Positions 21,561 through 33,332 of a stretch of 64,000 nt of DNA are shown piece by piece. The stretch is from Alopecurus myosuroides (lineage: Eukaryota; Streptophyta; Magnoliopsida; Poales; Poaceae). The notes below the pieces were generated by a model. That model did not search any database and had not been told where the DNA came from. It saw nothing but the letters and a program-made list of their open reading frames with translations. Where the stretch lies: NCBI GenBank assembly GCA_028641055.1, contig CM054058.1, positions 242,778,187 through 242,842,186 on the forward strand, read 5' to 3'. A program made the position numbers and the translations under genes. The first letter of the stretch is position 1. Each line of letters starts with the position of its first letter.

Positions 21561-24500
21561 TCATTGCTGATCGACAGGGAGGAGGAAGGACCACGTCTGT
21601 ATAGAATAAACCGCCTTGTTTACAACCTGCAAAAAGTGAACATTGTTTCTTTTGTTAAAAACCACATCATTACGGCTGTTCCAAATCTCCCACAGGAACG
21701 CAGCAACACCAATACGAATACGTGTCTTTGTTTTTCTATCGATGCCATTTAGCCAACTACCAAACATATGCGCAATGTTAGTCGGAGGATAAATGCTAAA
21801 AGTGAAGTGAACCAGACGCCAAATATCACGAACAAAAGGACAGGAGATGAACAAATGCTCAACAGACTCATCCGCATCACAAAAAACACATTTTTTTACA
21901 ACCATTCCAATTTAGTTTTAACAAATTATCTTTGGTTAAAACCACTTTTCTATTAAGGAACCATAAGAAAATTTTGATTTTTAATGGAACCTTTAATTTC
22001 CACAAGTATTTTCGCAAAAATCTTGTGGAACCATGTAGCAAGTCTGCATAAAAGGATTTCACAGAAAAAGATCCATCAAATGTTAATTTCCAACGAAACG
22101 TATCCGTCTCGTTATTGAGAGAGACACCCATTAACCTCTCGACCAATTGTAACCATAAATCTCTTCTATCACCTAAAATACTCCTCCTAAATCGAATATC
22201 CAACGGATTGTGTGCTAACACATCAGCCACCGTGACATTTTTGTGCACAACAATATTAAAGAGAGATGAGTATGATTGTGATAACGGTTCATCACCTAAC
22301 CATGTATCCTCCCAAAAACGAATATTTTGTCCATTCCCTAGAGCAAACTTACCACGTGAAAAGAACTCGTGCTTCACTTTCATAACCCCTTTCCAAAACG
22401 AAGAGTCCAACGGTTTTGCTTCTATTTGGGATAACGTTTTATCCCCCAAATATTTGTTAGATAATAACTCCTGCCATACTCCCTCCCCATGCATGATTTT
22501 AAACAGCCATTTACTCAGCAAACACATATTTTTTATCTCTAAAACCTCGATACCCAGACCTCCCTGATCTTTTGGTCGACACACAATATTCCACTTCGTA
22601 AGACGATATTTTCTTTTCTTGGCATCACTTTGCCAAAAGAATCTTGAGCGATAAAAATCTAGTCGCTTCCTAACCCCGATTGGAATTTCAAAGAAAGAGA
22701 GAAGAAACATGGGCAGACTCGTAAGCACGGAATTAATTAAGATGAGGCGATCCCCATAAGATAACGATTTACCCGCCCAAGAGCTCAATTTCCTCTCAAA
22801 CCTATCTTCCACTGGTTTCCACTCCTTGTTTAAAAGCTTTCTATAATGAATTGGGATGCCGAGATATTTGAACGATAAGTTGCCTACCTCACAACCGAAA
22901 ATGTGACGATAGTCATCTTGTGCATTCTTTGCTTCCCCAAAACAAAAAATCTCACTCTTGTGAAAGTTAATCTTAAGACCCGATAATTGCTCAAACATCG
23001 CAAGGATGAGCTTCATATTTAAGGCCTTATGTAAATCATGTTCAAGGAAAAGAATCGTGTCATCAGCATATTGAAGAATTGAAAACCCCTCCCTCGACAA
23101 GGATAGCCCACATATCTATAACAAGGTTAAAAAGCATAGGAGAAAGCGGATCCCCTTGTCTTAAACCTTTCAGAGTTTGGAAATAATGACCGATGTCATC
23201 ATTCACCTTAATACCAACGCTACCACCTGAACAAAACGAGCAACCCATTCACACCAAACCAGTGAAAAACCTTTCATTCGTAAACACTTGTTGGAGGAAA
23301 GACCAGTTCACCTTATCCATAGGCCTTCTCGAAATTAATTTTAAATAAAACACCGTCCATCCTTTTCCGTTGTAATTCATGAATCGTTTCGTGGAGAACT
23401 ACAACTCCTTCTAAAATATTTCTACCTGGTAGAACGCTGATTGAGTTGGACGGATAACTCTACTCGCAATAGATGTTACCCGATTAGTTTCCACTTTAGT
23501 GAACACCTTGAAACTAACATTTAGTAACAAATTGGCCGATATTGCTCAATACGGCTCGCATCCTCTTTTTTTGGTAGCAACGTAATAACCCCAAAATTGA
23601 GCTTAAAGAGAGGTAGGTCGCCCTCATGAAGCTGGCGAAACATAGCCATTAAGTCCCCTTTAATGACCGACCAAAATTTCTGATAAAACTCCGCAGGAAA
23701 CCCATCTGGTCCCGGAGCCTTTGTCGGATATATACCAAATAGGGGTATAGAAGATGGTAGACAAAGTGCCGGATTACCAGGGTGGCCTAAGTGGTAGTGG
23801 GCTTAGGTCCATTGGGCGGCCCAGTAATCCGACGCGCAGAAGCCGGATTCTAGAAGAACCCAGATCACGGCCCACGAGATCTGGCTTGGAGGAGAAGACG
23901 GATTCCTTGCTCTCCAAGTTACAAGTTACCGTAGTCTTCTAGGTTTCCTATACTGTAAGCCCTAATCCGGCTATTATATAAAGCCGGACGGGAGATAGAT
24001 TAGATAGGTTTTTACGAATAACAGAGAAGCTCTACGCCAACTCGCCGAGAAGTTCATCCTCGTCGAGTAGCTTAGATCTAACCTCACATTGTAACCCTGT
24101 TTACAGGCTTTACTCCTGATTAGTGAGAAGTGCAGGAGTAGGCACGTCGTACTGTCGCGACGTACCGAACCTGGGTAAATCCTGTGTTCAACTGTCCACC
24201 ACGCGATCCCGTTACCCCACGTCTCTACCGTAGTCTCATGGCACCCCCGTCTATGAAAACTACTACGATGTCTCGACAGCCTTATTCTTCTCCATTTGAG
24301 AAATAGCTTCGAATACCTCCTTTTCCGAAAAAGGAGATGTAAGAATACTATTTTCATCAGGAGAAATCTGCGGCATATCATCAGTCATATCTTCGATCAA
24401 AGAAACATAGTTCGGAGCCGATGCCCCGAACAATTTCTTATAATATTCAGAGATGAAAACCCGCAAGTTTGCCTCTCCTACAATCGTACCCTCATCCTGT

Positions 24501-25652
24501 TCCAACTGAAAGATTTTATTTTTTCTATGTTTCCCATTAGCAATCAAATGGAAATACCTCGTGTTACTCCCATCCTCTTGTATAAATTTAACTTTTGCCC
24601 TTTGAACCCACTTGGATTCCTCATCTCGTTTTAACTTAGCTAAGCATTCATCTGCTTCCTTCTTCGCAGCCCGTTCGGCCACAGTAAGGGGAATAGACTC
24701 AGCTTTGATATCAAATTTATCAATCAGAAGAATTAATTTTTCCTATTGTTTTTTGTATTCACCACTCAAATTTTTTGCCCACCCACGTAGAAACTGCCGT
24801 AAATGTCTAATCTTATTTTGCCATCTCTCAACTGGGGTATCCCCGAGATGGATCGATATCCATTCTCGACGAACTAATTCGAAGAAACCCTCTTGGCGCA
24901 TCCACGAGAGTTCGAAAGAGAAATGACTCTTGTTACCAACATGTGCCTGGGCCCCAGAATCTATAATCAAAGGCGTGTGATCTGACCCCGTTCGGGTCAA
25001 AGCATGCACCAACACCAGGGGGTACTTCTGTTCCCATTCAATACTTACGAGAAAACGGTCTAACTTCTCGTAGGTCAGATTGTCCCCCTGCTAGCCCAAG
25101 TAAATTGTCTGCCAGACAACCGAAGCTCCTTCAAATCTAAACTTTCAATAATCGCATTAAAAATAAAAGGCCACCTCCCATTAAAGTTATCATTACTCTT
25201 TTCTTCCTGCCGTCTAATAATATTAAAATCTCCTCCAACCAAAATCGGTAGTGGTTCGTTTTCGCAAATACGAACCAACTCTGCCAAAAATTCCGGTCTC
25301 TTTGCGTCCCGTGCTGCCCCGTAAACCACCACAAAGGCCCATAAGAAACCATCCTCTTTAGTTTTAACATGAAACTTCACGCAAAAATCTCCTGACACAA
25401 CGGTTTGTGTTGTGAGATTTGCATCATTAAATCCGATCAACATCCCCCCGGAATGCCCATGAGGCGGAAGACAAAACCAAGTAAAGTTTTTCCCGCCCGC
25501 AAGAAATTGCAAAAAAAATGTGAAGCAAACGTCGATCTACCGGTTTCGAGCAGAGCAATAAAATCTAAATCATGCTCTCAAACGAACTCATTAACCGCCT
25601 GATGTTTGGCATGATCATCGAAACCATTACTGATCCAAAAGAGGCATCTCAT
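21561..25652 (-). pseudogene. LINE ORF2: endonuclease, reverse transcriptase, zf-RVT (copy B)
   Basis: ORF2 appears to start at the ATG at 25652, 44 bases after the ORF1 stop. The APE-type endonuclease spans about 25650-24950, with GGDFNIIRR and SDHTPL, and has early stops and shifts. RT motifs resume on the far side of the solo LTR: GPDGFPAEFYQ, YRPI, GLRQGDPLSP and YADD (about 23070). The zf-RVT region lies at 21561-21905. Small indels near 23098, 23229, 23282, 23318 and 23433 break a frame that is continuous in copy A. Copy B has therefore decayed further in this part. Confidence 0.88.
23722..24278 (+). repeat. Solo LTR of the Tat-type element in LINE copy B
   Basis: A 557 bp LTR with TG...CA ends and GCCTT on both sides (23717-23721, 24279-24283), at exactly the site holding the complete element in LINE copy A. 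Its first five sixths share the 5'-LTR variants. Its last ~190 bases share the 3'-LTR variants (CACATTG, terminal CGACA). This is the pattern left by LTR-LTR recombination. Confidence 0.93.
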
Positions 25653-25695
25653 TTTACTTTTTAATTTTTTTAATCCTATCACTTCTTCTAGGTTT

Positions 25696-28600
25696 TCAAG
25701 AACAGCCAACTACTTTCTTCCGGTTACGTTTAACCGTCTTTAAAGTAGTCATCGGATCCGTATGATCCCCCGTTGACGCAACATCAAAAACATCGAGATC
25801 TTCACTCAAATTAGACGCGTTCCGTAGAACCAAACTTGATTTAGAATTAAAAGCATCAACTTCAATGTTCTTATTAAGATAAGTGATAGATCTAATATGC
25901 TCAGAATCCATCATACCCGCGATAGAAGAACGAATTTGATCCTTGTTCTTACCTAAAGAGACCCCTAGTTTGTCCGCTCTAGCCTTAATTTCAGAATGGA
26001 AAAAAGAGAGTAAAGACAAGCTAGAAGAAGCATTCGTACCTGCAACGAAAGCCAACTCTTTCTTTTGAGCTAGTGCCATAGCCCGCTGCTCCTGGGGCAT
26101 GTCCGCGTCGGGCTTTGCTCGCAGTCGAGCACTGGAGCGCACCTCCATCTCCGCCGCGGTGATGCCCCCATAGGTCATGACCTCGGCCTCGGAAGGCCTA
26201 GCCGAACTCGGGGATACCGCTGCCAGCCCCAACCCGCCTAGTTGAGGCAAGCATTACCCGGCCCCGGCGACCGTAGCGCGCAGCACATCCCCACCCAACC
26301 CGCCTGGTTGTAGTGGTTGTGCCGCCACCCCGTTGATCGCCTCGTCGAGGCATCTAGCAACAGGGATGGCCCCGTCACTTTCTCCGCTCCACGCCGAAGG
26401 TGAAGGACGTGGCAATGGTTTGCCACGTACTACTCCCGCCAAACGCACAACACCGGTAGCCGCCATGTCACGCCGTCCCGTGTCGGTCCTCGAGCCCAGG
26501 ACCCCGCCGTCTGCCACGCCCGCACGTGGGGCTGTCGCTGAAGTAACTGGAGACGCCGGTGCGTCCCCCTCTCCCTCGAGCCTAGAAGAGCCGGCCAAAG
26601 GTCCTCCGAGAGCATCCGCAGCAGGTGCAAGAACCGCAGCAGTAGGTTGTTGTACATGTTGCTTACCGAGGGCTCGAAGATTCCCATAAGCTTCCTGTAC
26701 CGACCTAGCCACCATTGGTGATAAAACAACCCCGGGAGAGAACGCTTTCTTTACCCCGCTGCCTTCCACCTGCTTACCGGCAACAGATGACAACCCATTG
26801 GAACCACCTGTCTCTTTATCTTTTGCTAACCCCTTGTCCGCAACGTCATCATGGCCCTCGTGTTTGGAACCAGAACCATCATTGTCATTCTCATCGGAAT
26901 CCTCTTTATTAGAATCAATAGCCATTGGGACCTCATCATCGGAATTAGGATCCTCAACAGAAAACGTCAGCTCATAGAACACGTCTCTAATAAAAACAGG
27001 CCATTTATCCGGGATCACCGTGTTGTCCATACACCCCACCAAGATACGTAACACTCCGTGCTTCCTACTAAATTTCATGTCCACCTTGATAGTTTTGCTG
27101 AAAAGAGAGCCGAGACTCCATAACAATAGAAAATCACCCCTATGAGGAGAGGGGATATCAGAAACTCTAATCCAAATCTCGGGCAACGTCCATAGGGGCT
27201 TGAAAACAGCCGCCCAAACTTCCACCGTAATCACACAAGGACTATTTGGGATATGACATGCCCCAAAAACGATCATACGATCAAGCTCTCTCCTGGATGG
27301 GAAAGACACCTTGAACACATTGTCTCCCACCTCCCATTTGAACTGTTCAGAAGGAACCAATCTCTGTAGCTGAATAATGACCTCGTCAACAGAAAGCGAT
27401 CCTCCCGTGACTGTAAGCTTACCCAGCCTAGCAGAATCGATCTTAGGCTTATAGGATGCTGTAACCACCGCATCGTAAAACATCAATCTCTCATCAATAA
27501 AACCATGCGTGATAACCTGCTGCTTCACAGCTGAGAGAAGGTGGCAATCCTCGGGCTCGTGACCAGAACCCTCGCAGTAATCACACGCAATTACCGTGCA
27601 GTCAGCACTCAGATGACCCTGCACACCACATTTGAAACACTTAGCTTTATCTTTCTTTGTTTTTTTTCGTAGCCAAGTCGTCATCACAATCAGTAACAGA
27701 AGCCAAGTCCAAACTCACCGTCGCCGTTTGCAACCGTGGTTGGACCCCTTCTCCTCTAGTCGGGTTAGCTGCAGCAAGACGCCGTGCAGCCCCAAAATCA
27801 GCACCGGTGACAGGGAGAATCACCGAACCAGAAGCGAGTGCAGCAGCGCGAGGAGCCGATGTGCTCGGTAGCACATGTTCTGCTGCTGTATGCTGCACCA
27901 CGGGTGCAGGTGATGTTGCAGCAGGAGCCGCTGCCTGCTGCGTAACCGACGCCCCTTGGGCTCGCAAGGCTTCAGTAACTTGCCGCACGACCGCCGCAAC
28001 AGTTTCCTCACGGAGATCACCCGAGCCGCCCTCGGCAGCTCTGGCCCAGACGGGACTGCGTCCCCTGCCTCTTCCGCGGTATTTCGCGTTCGAGCGACCT
28101 CGGTTATATCCGCGTCCACCGTAATTGGAGTTGTATGGTCGTCGAAAACGATCACCTCCACCGCCGCCCTGCTGGCCCTGGTTGAAGCCAGCACCCGCAT
28201 TGAATCCACCGAAGGCCGCGGCGTTACCTTGCGGGAACTCACCGTTCCGCTGAGGGTAGCCCCCTGCCCCGCCGTGCCACTAGGACCGCCCCGGTGATAG
28301 TTACCGAACCTCGCCGGAGCGCCGCCACGGTTAGGGGGACCAGCGTTGCCGCGGGGATAGCCACGGCCATCTCCATACTTCCCACCGCCGCCGCCTTGGT
28401 TCGCCATGACTCGCAGAACCGGTGCAGCGTACGTCCGTCTCGCGAACCCTAAACGAGCCGGTGCTCGGTAAGTCCACATAATTCGATGCCGAAGGCCCGC
28501 ATGACCCTGACACCCTTGTTTACGCTGACAAGACCGGTATTGGCCCATCCCAATTCGGATAGTGCGGCTCGTATGGCCTACCGACAGAAACGGATCCAAT

Positions 28601-29014
28601 TTTGAATTCGGATCCCCATGGATCCCGCTGGTCGAGCTCACCGACGGCGACGTTTCGCCGTCGAGAACGTACCGAAGCTTACCTCTAAGCCGACGAACGG
28701 CAAACCAAGGTTGTCCATCATCCTCGAACACGAATGTTGAAGGAGGAAGACATGGCAATTTGAACTGCTGCTGTCGATCCACAAAAGTGAAACATGAGGA
28801 GACAAGGGCGGCGAACCACCTCCTTCCGGCTCTCCACCAAGTCTCTAGCCGCCGATGGCGTCGGAGTTCTGCATCGGTAGCCCAGCGAGCAAGGAGAGGG
28901 GGTTGAGCCGCCACTCTCTTCCTCACCGTCTTCGTCTGCAGAGACCGCCCAGAAGCGCCCTCGAGGGAAGGAGGCGCTGGAGTCGCCCGTGGAGCCGCTG
29001 CTGTCGCCCTCCAT
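25696..29014 (-). pseudogene. LINE ORF1 (nucleic-acid-binding, CCHC knuckle) (copy B)
   Basis: ATG at 29014 opens an acidic N-terminal segment (RFWAVSADEDGEEE), which shifts frame near 28800. A Gly/Arg-rich part (about 28400) follows. Then comes a CCHC knuckle, CFKCGVQGHLSADC, at about 27640. A DUF4283-like RNA-binding region (about 27400-26980) and an acidic, then basic, C-terminus complete it. One TAA at 26254-26256 is in frame with the rest of the tail, which ends at 25696. This layout is typical of grass L1 ORF1 proteins. Inactivated by at least one shift and one stop. Confidence 0.78.
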
Positions 29015-29172
29015 CGCTGCTCCGGTCCTCTCGATGTACATGGACAGCGGCAAGAACAACATTAGGCTGCCACACATAGGAACTGGCTCGTTGTTTGAAT
29101 CGACAAACTAATGTTCCACACACGGAAGGAACTCATCCGGGGGAACTCTCCAGACACAGCCCAACTCTTCAT

Positions 29173-29183
29173 ATATGGGACAT
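29173..29183. repeat. LINE target-site duplication, right copy (ATATGGGACAT)
   Basis: Matches 21329-21339 exactly and abuts the 5' end of LINE copy B. Confidence 0.8.
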
Positions 29184-30009
29184 GGCTCATATTTGAAGTC
29201 AAACATGAACCTCTTAAATTCCGTAAACCTAAATTTCTCAAAGTTCAAGTCTTTACAAACAACATTGAAGATTACTTTTGTTTTGCTGCACTCAAGTATG
29301 AATCCCTAAATGGTTCAGAAAAGGGACGGGTTAGGTTTAAGATCTAGTTGTGAGAAGCGTATGGAACATTGAATGGGACGCACCCGTGCTACCTTGGATC
29401 CAGATCCATCACACCTCATCGACAAAGTCAGGGACGAAAGACATATCCACCACCTTCGGAACAACGTCCAGACCATCCACCTCGTACTGGCCACCAGCAT
29501 TGCCGTGAATAACAACAAACACCAACGAGACATTGAGAATAATAATCTCAGTAGATCTAAAGAACGACGAGAGTACCAAGCTACCCGCTCCACGCCGCCG
29601 CTGATTCGAGCACCATCGAGATAGGGGAGAAGTAGGGGCACATTATTTTGATGTGGCGTCATCTCCGCCATCGAAGTGATGCCTATGAAAAACCGATATT
29701 ATTTTTCTCACCCCCGCCAAACCTTACTACTTGCCAAGTCGAAGCGTTGAGGTCCCCGCCCCCTGCCGCCAGATGGAGGAGGAGGCAGGACCTGCGGCCT
29801 CGTCGGTGGAGGGAGGGTCAAAGTGGTCGCCGCCGCCCTAGTCGCCTCTCTGGTGGCGGGACATGGGAAGAGGTGTCACTCATGACATTGTTCCAATCCC
29901 AGGAACCTGTAGCAGGTTAACCACCTCTTTTGCATCAGATTCAGTTATTCCAGCAGTTATTTCTGAATGTTTTCGAACATGGACACACTGAAGTCTGACG
30001 GAACGGCCA
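29184..30009. other. Unclassified sequence between the LINE and the inverted repeat
   Basis: The first ~170 bases look like ordinary non-coding DNA, with an open frame I do not recognise. A mixed-composition stretch at 29350-29680 and a GC-rich stretch at 29750-29880 hold no gene I can name. One exon-like block is listed separately. Confidence 0.4.
29907..29994 (-). other. Possible orphan exon
   Basis: On the minus strand an 88 bp block is bounded by a CAG acceptor and a CAG|GT donor. It encodes LQCVHVRKHSEITAGITESD and about ten more residues without a stop. It reads like a real exon, but I do not recognise the protein and see no partner exons nearby. It may be a captured or relic exon. Confidence 0.35.
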
Positions 30010-30385
30010 GATTCGGATTTTATTAAAAATGTACCCCTCTGCTCAGTCGAATCGCTAAAAATGCCCTCCTGTGAACGGAAATGCCAAGCATGCCCTGGCG
30101 GAAGGCTGGCCGGCCGACGCGTGGCGCTTTCTGCCGGTGGCAAAGGCGGAGCGGTCATCCCGCCGAGTGGACAGGCGGAAAGGACTTCGAGCCAACGTAC
30201 CTGGCGGGATGTGGTGGGCCCAGGCAGTAGGCTGGCGGGAGGACGCCTCGCGCCGGCGGAAACACCTCCCGCCTAGGCAATCGGCGGAATGGAGTCTGAC
30301 AAGATTCTTTCACATCGTTGCTTTTTCTTTTTTTCCAGCCTGCCGCGTCCATCGCTGTTCCCTCGTTGTGGCAGCTGAGCAGTTG
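30010..30385 (-). repeat. Left copy of an inverted repeat pair (partner 56775-57410)
   Basis: Reading the minus strand, this stretch aligns with 56775-57410. Shared blocks include the GATTCGACTG segment, a run of CCGCC/GGCGG motifs (CCTAGGCGGGAGG, CCGCCAGGTACGTTGG) and GATGGACGCGGCAGGC. The right copy has ~210 extra bases (57091-57305). No coding. Family unknown. Confidence 0.8.
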
Positions 30386-30482
30386 GCTACACGCCACAAA
30401 AGTCAAAAGGAAAAACAAGTTACTAATAGATTGGTCCGACTAGTGTAATTTAATCCACCTCATCTCGTTTTATTTACTAATA

Positions 30483-30540
30483 TACTCCCTCCGTATGAAG
30501 TTAGACAAAATAAAAGTGGATGTATCTAATACCCCTTGAA
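30483..30540. mobile_element. Stowaway-like MITE end fragment
   Basis: TACTCCCTCCGTATGAAGTT begins like the terminus of a grass Stowaway MITE and continues with GTGGATGTATCTAAT. The other terminus is not seen, so it is truncated. Confidence 0.5.
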
Positions 30541-30847
30541 CTACAAAACATGTTATATTTTGGGCATCTCCAGTCGTTCGGTCCCCCAGGTTTCAGATCG
30601 GCGCTTTTTAGCATTAGCGCCGCCCCGCACCAAAACCTGGGGGGGGCCGATTTCACCAGCCGTTCGGCGGCCCATAAAAGAGACGGCGATATTGTTTGAA
30701 ACTTCATGTTCCCGCCCCAAAATATAGAGCCCTAGTTCGGCGATCACGGCAGCCATGGTTTGGGCAATAATATTACAAAAAACGCCACAGGTGGGCGATC
30801 AAATAGAGTCTAGATCGAATCACACAGACGGGCGCGCGCGGCGTGGG

Positions 30848-30852
30848 CAAAC
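30848..30852. repeat. Target-site duplication of the SIRE-type element (CAAAC)
   Basis: CAAAC at 30848-30852 and 55011-55015, an exact 5 bp match immediately outside the LTRs. Confidence 0.95.
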
Positions 30853-33280
30853 TGAAAGTGCATGGTGCCCCATATGTGGTTTTGGTAATTACTGACAATC
30901 CCTATGGACTAATGTTTGCATTGAGTTATCCTTGTAGTTCTTGTTCATAGGAAATAATGGAGTTCATTTGTTGAACTCTATTAGCTTCCTTGATGGCCAT
31001 TGTTATATTCAAGGATTTATATGAAGAATGGTCATGGTTTGAGTTGAGGTTATTGCTAGTGTGTCTTGAAGAAAAGTATTATGTTATCCTTCATGGTTAT
31101 CTTCAAGACATCATCATTTGAAGTGAGAAGAAAAGATACAAGGTTGATCAAGCTAGTGATCAACACACAAAGCTACACGATGTACCAAGTGGGATTGTGT
31201 ATCTCATGGTATGGTAAGAAATTTTCAATATAGCTTTGTGATCTAACCCATATATGTGTGTGTGGCATCTCTATGTGTGGTTAGGTATCTTTCCATGGGC
31301 ATGAACAAAAAGGTAGATTTCATATAGCCCATGGTCTATGTCATCGTCGAGCGATGTTCGTCACCTAGCTTGACATGGAAGCTCAAGTGAAGCATCTAGA
31401 AGAAATCCTATGCTTGAACCTTTCCATCCATATGGAGATTATGGTCAAGTGAAGATGTTCATGTGATAAGCTCTCTCATATTAGCTTATGGGGGAGCAAT
31501 TCACAATCTTCACGAAGCGAAGCGCAATCAAGAAAGGTGGTCCAACTTGAGGTGATTAAGATCGCCATCATCTAGCTCAATTGGATTGCGCAAGGCAAAG
31601 GTATGACTTATATAGGGTTTCTATTTTACCGGTCTCATTATGCTAGTTGGGAGACCGGATTATAGGATAGATAACCGTACTATCAAGAGGGGCTCTTGAA
31701 TGCATATCTTGATCGTATCTATCGTAGAGAGCTCAAACCTTTGCATACTTGGCATCATCCTTCTTGGTTCTTATTTGGGTTTTCTACATGTAAGGTTTTA
31801 GAGCTTTTCATGTTCTTCATGTCAAGCTCAAGTTCATCAAAAATGGATTTCGTATGAAAAACTTATCGCATTTTTGTTGTTGGAGGTTTCTACCGGTTGT
31901 CCTTTATTGATAGGCCAAACCTTTCATCATTTGGTTTTATATTCCCATTTGGACTATGATGTTTCTCTGCATATTCTTGTAGTGCTCGTCGTTGCGATTT
32001 CAACGAGCCCAAGAACATCGAAAACGGAGTCCGGATGCAAAAGTTATGACCGTTTTCATATAGGGTGTTCTGCAGTTTTTTCCACCAGCGGAGGCTCCGG
32101 TGGTAGCTCCGCCGGAAACCCCTTCGGTTTGAAAGTGGCGGAGGTTCCGGTGAAACCACCGGAGGCTCCGGTGGTTGGGGCATTTTTTCAGCCATTTTGA
32201 TGTCCTAACTCATCCGGGGGGCGGAGGTTCCGGTGGTTTCACCGGAGGTTCCGCCCCTGCGCGAATTTTCCTCCAACGGTTGGATATTTGGGTGACCTAT
32301 TTAAGGGGCCTTCTTCCCCAATGGTTCCCCAACCTTTTGGGCAAGTTTGACTTCCATTGTTGACCTCCAAAAGCTTGCTCTCTCTCAATCCCTCCAATGA
32401 TTCTTGCTTCCACTTGAGGGAAAAGAGAGAGGAGATCTAGATCTACCACTTCACCAATCAATCCCACCTCTTTGTGAGGGGAATCTATTGGATCTAGATC
32501 TAGGGATTCATTTGTTGTTTTCCTTGTTCTTCCTCCTTCCTCCCTCCATAGCATTAGTTGCTTTGGTGGGATTTGGGAGAGAAGTTCTTGACCACTTTGT
32601 GTGTTCTTGCCATTGCATTAGGTGCATCGGTTTGAGTTCCCCACGAGATTCGTGAAAGAGAAGTTCGTGAGCTTGTTACTCTTGGGTGCTTGGTCACCGG
32701 AGAGATTGTTCCTCTTGGGTGTATTGAGCACCCTAGACGGTTAGTGCTTGGGGCTTCCACCTTGTTGCAAGAAGCTTCGTTGAGAGCCTCCAATTGAGTT
32801 GTGGAGATAGCCTCAACCTCGTGTAAGGTTTGGTCAACGCCTTCAAGTCGACCTCATAGTGGAAACGAGCATCTCCCTCACCGGAGAAGCTCAAGGAGAA
32901 TAAGGTGTGCACATCCGTGCTATTGAGGAGCGCCTAGGTGGCTCCCCACCTCTCCAACGAAGACGTACTTCCCTTGGGAAGGAACTTCGGTAATCACACC
33001 GGTGTCTCCTTGTGCTTCGGTTATCTCTATACTCTAGCTCGTTACTTATGCATTTACCTTTGTGATAGCCATCGTGCTTGAAGTCATCTATATTGCTATC
33101 TCATAGTTGTATATCATGCCTAGCATAAGTTGTTGGTGCACATAGGTAAACCTAGCTTCCATAGGTTTTGTGCTTGATAAATTAAACGCTAGTTTTATTC
33201 CGCATTTACTCAAGCCTAAACCGTAATTATTTTAAAGCGCCTATTCACCCCCCCCTCTAGGCGGCATCCTTCTACTTTCA
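30853..33280 (+). repeat. 5' LTR of the SIRE-type element
   Basis: Matches 52584-55010 nearly perfectly. Differences noted near 31214, 31376, 31394, 32351, 33070, 33092 and 33161, and in the C-run near 33248. Confidence 0.95.
32090..32255. repeat. Cluster of GGAGG(T/C)TCCGGTGG motifs with self-complementary arms
   Basis: Five or so copies of a CGGAGG(T/C)TCCGGTGG motif occur in both orientations. The last pair (32220-32255) can fold as a stem with a short internal loop. The same cluster is in the 3' LTR at about 53821-53986. Confidence 0.65.
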
Positions 33281-33282
33281 AT

Positions 33283-33295
33283 TGGTATCAGAGCC
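33283..33295 (+). other. Primer-binding site of the SIRE-type element
   Basis: TGGTATCAGAGCC, complementary to the 3' end of initiator methionine tRNA, two bases after the 5' LTR. Confidence 0.9.
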
Positions 33296-33332
33296 AGGGC
33301 TCTCATTGTTAGGCTTCACCGCCTTGAGAGTA

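Larger units (their letters stand above)
21340..29172 (-). mobile_element. Full-length L1-type LINE (copy B) with a nested solo LTR
   Basis: Minus strand, about 7.3 kb without the nested LTR. It has a 5' UTR, ORF1 with a zinc knuckle, ORF2 with endonuclease, reverse transcriptase and zf-RVT, and a 3' UTR with oligo-A. Exact 11 bp target duplications flank it. Several frameshifts and stops make it inactive. Its 3' portion is duplicated at 192-2569 plus 14508-14570. Confidence 0.9.

Noticed and set aside
29111..29347. 78-codon plus-strand frame beginning inside the LINE 5' UTR
   Set aside because: It crosses the LINE boundary and target duplication, so its first third is LINE DNA. The rest resembles no protein I know.
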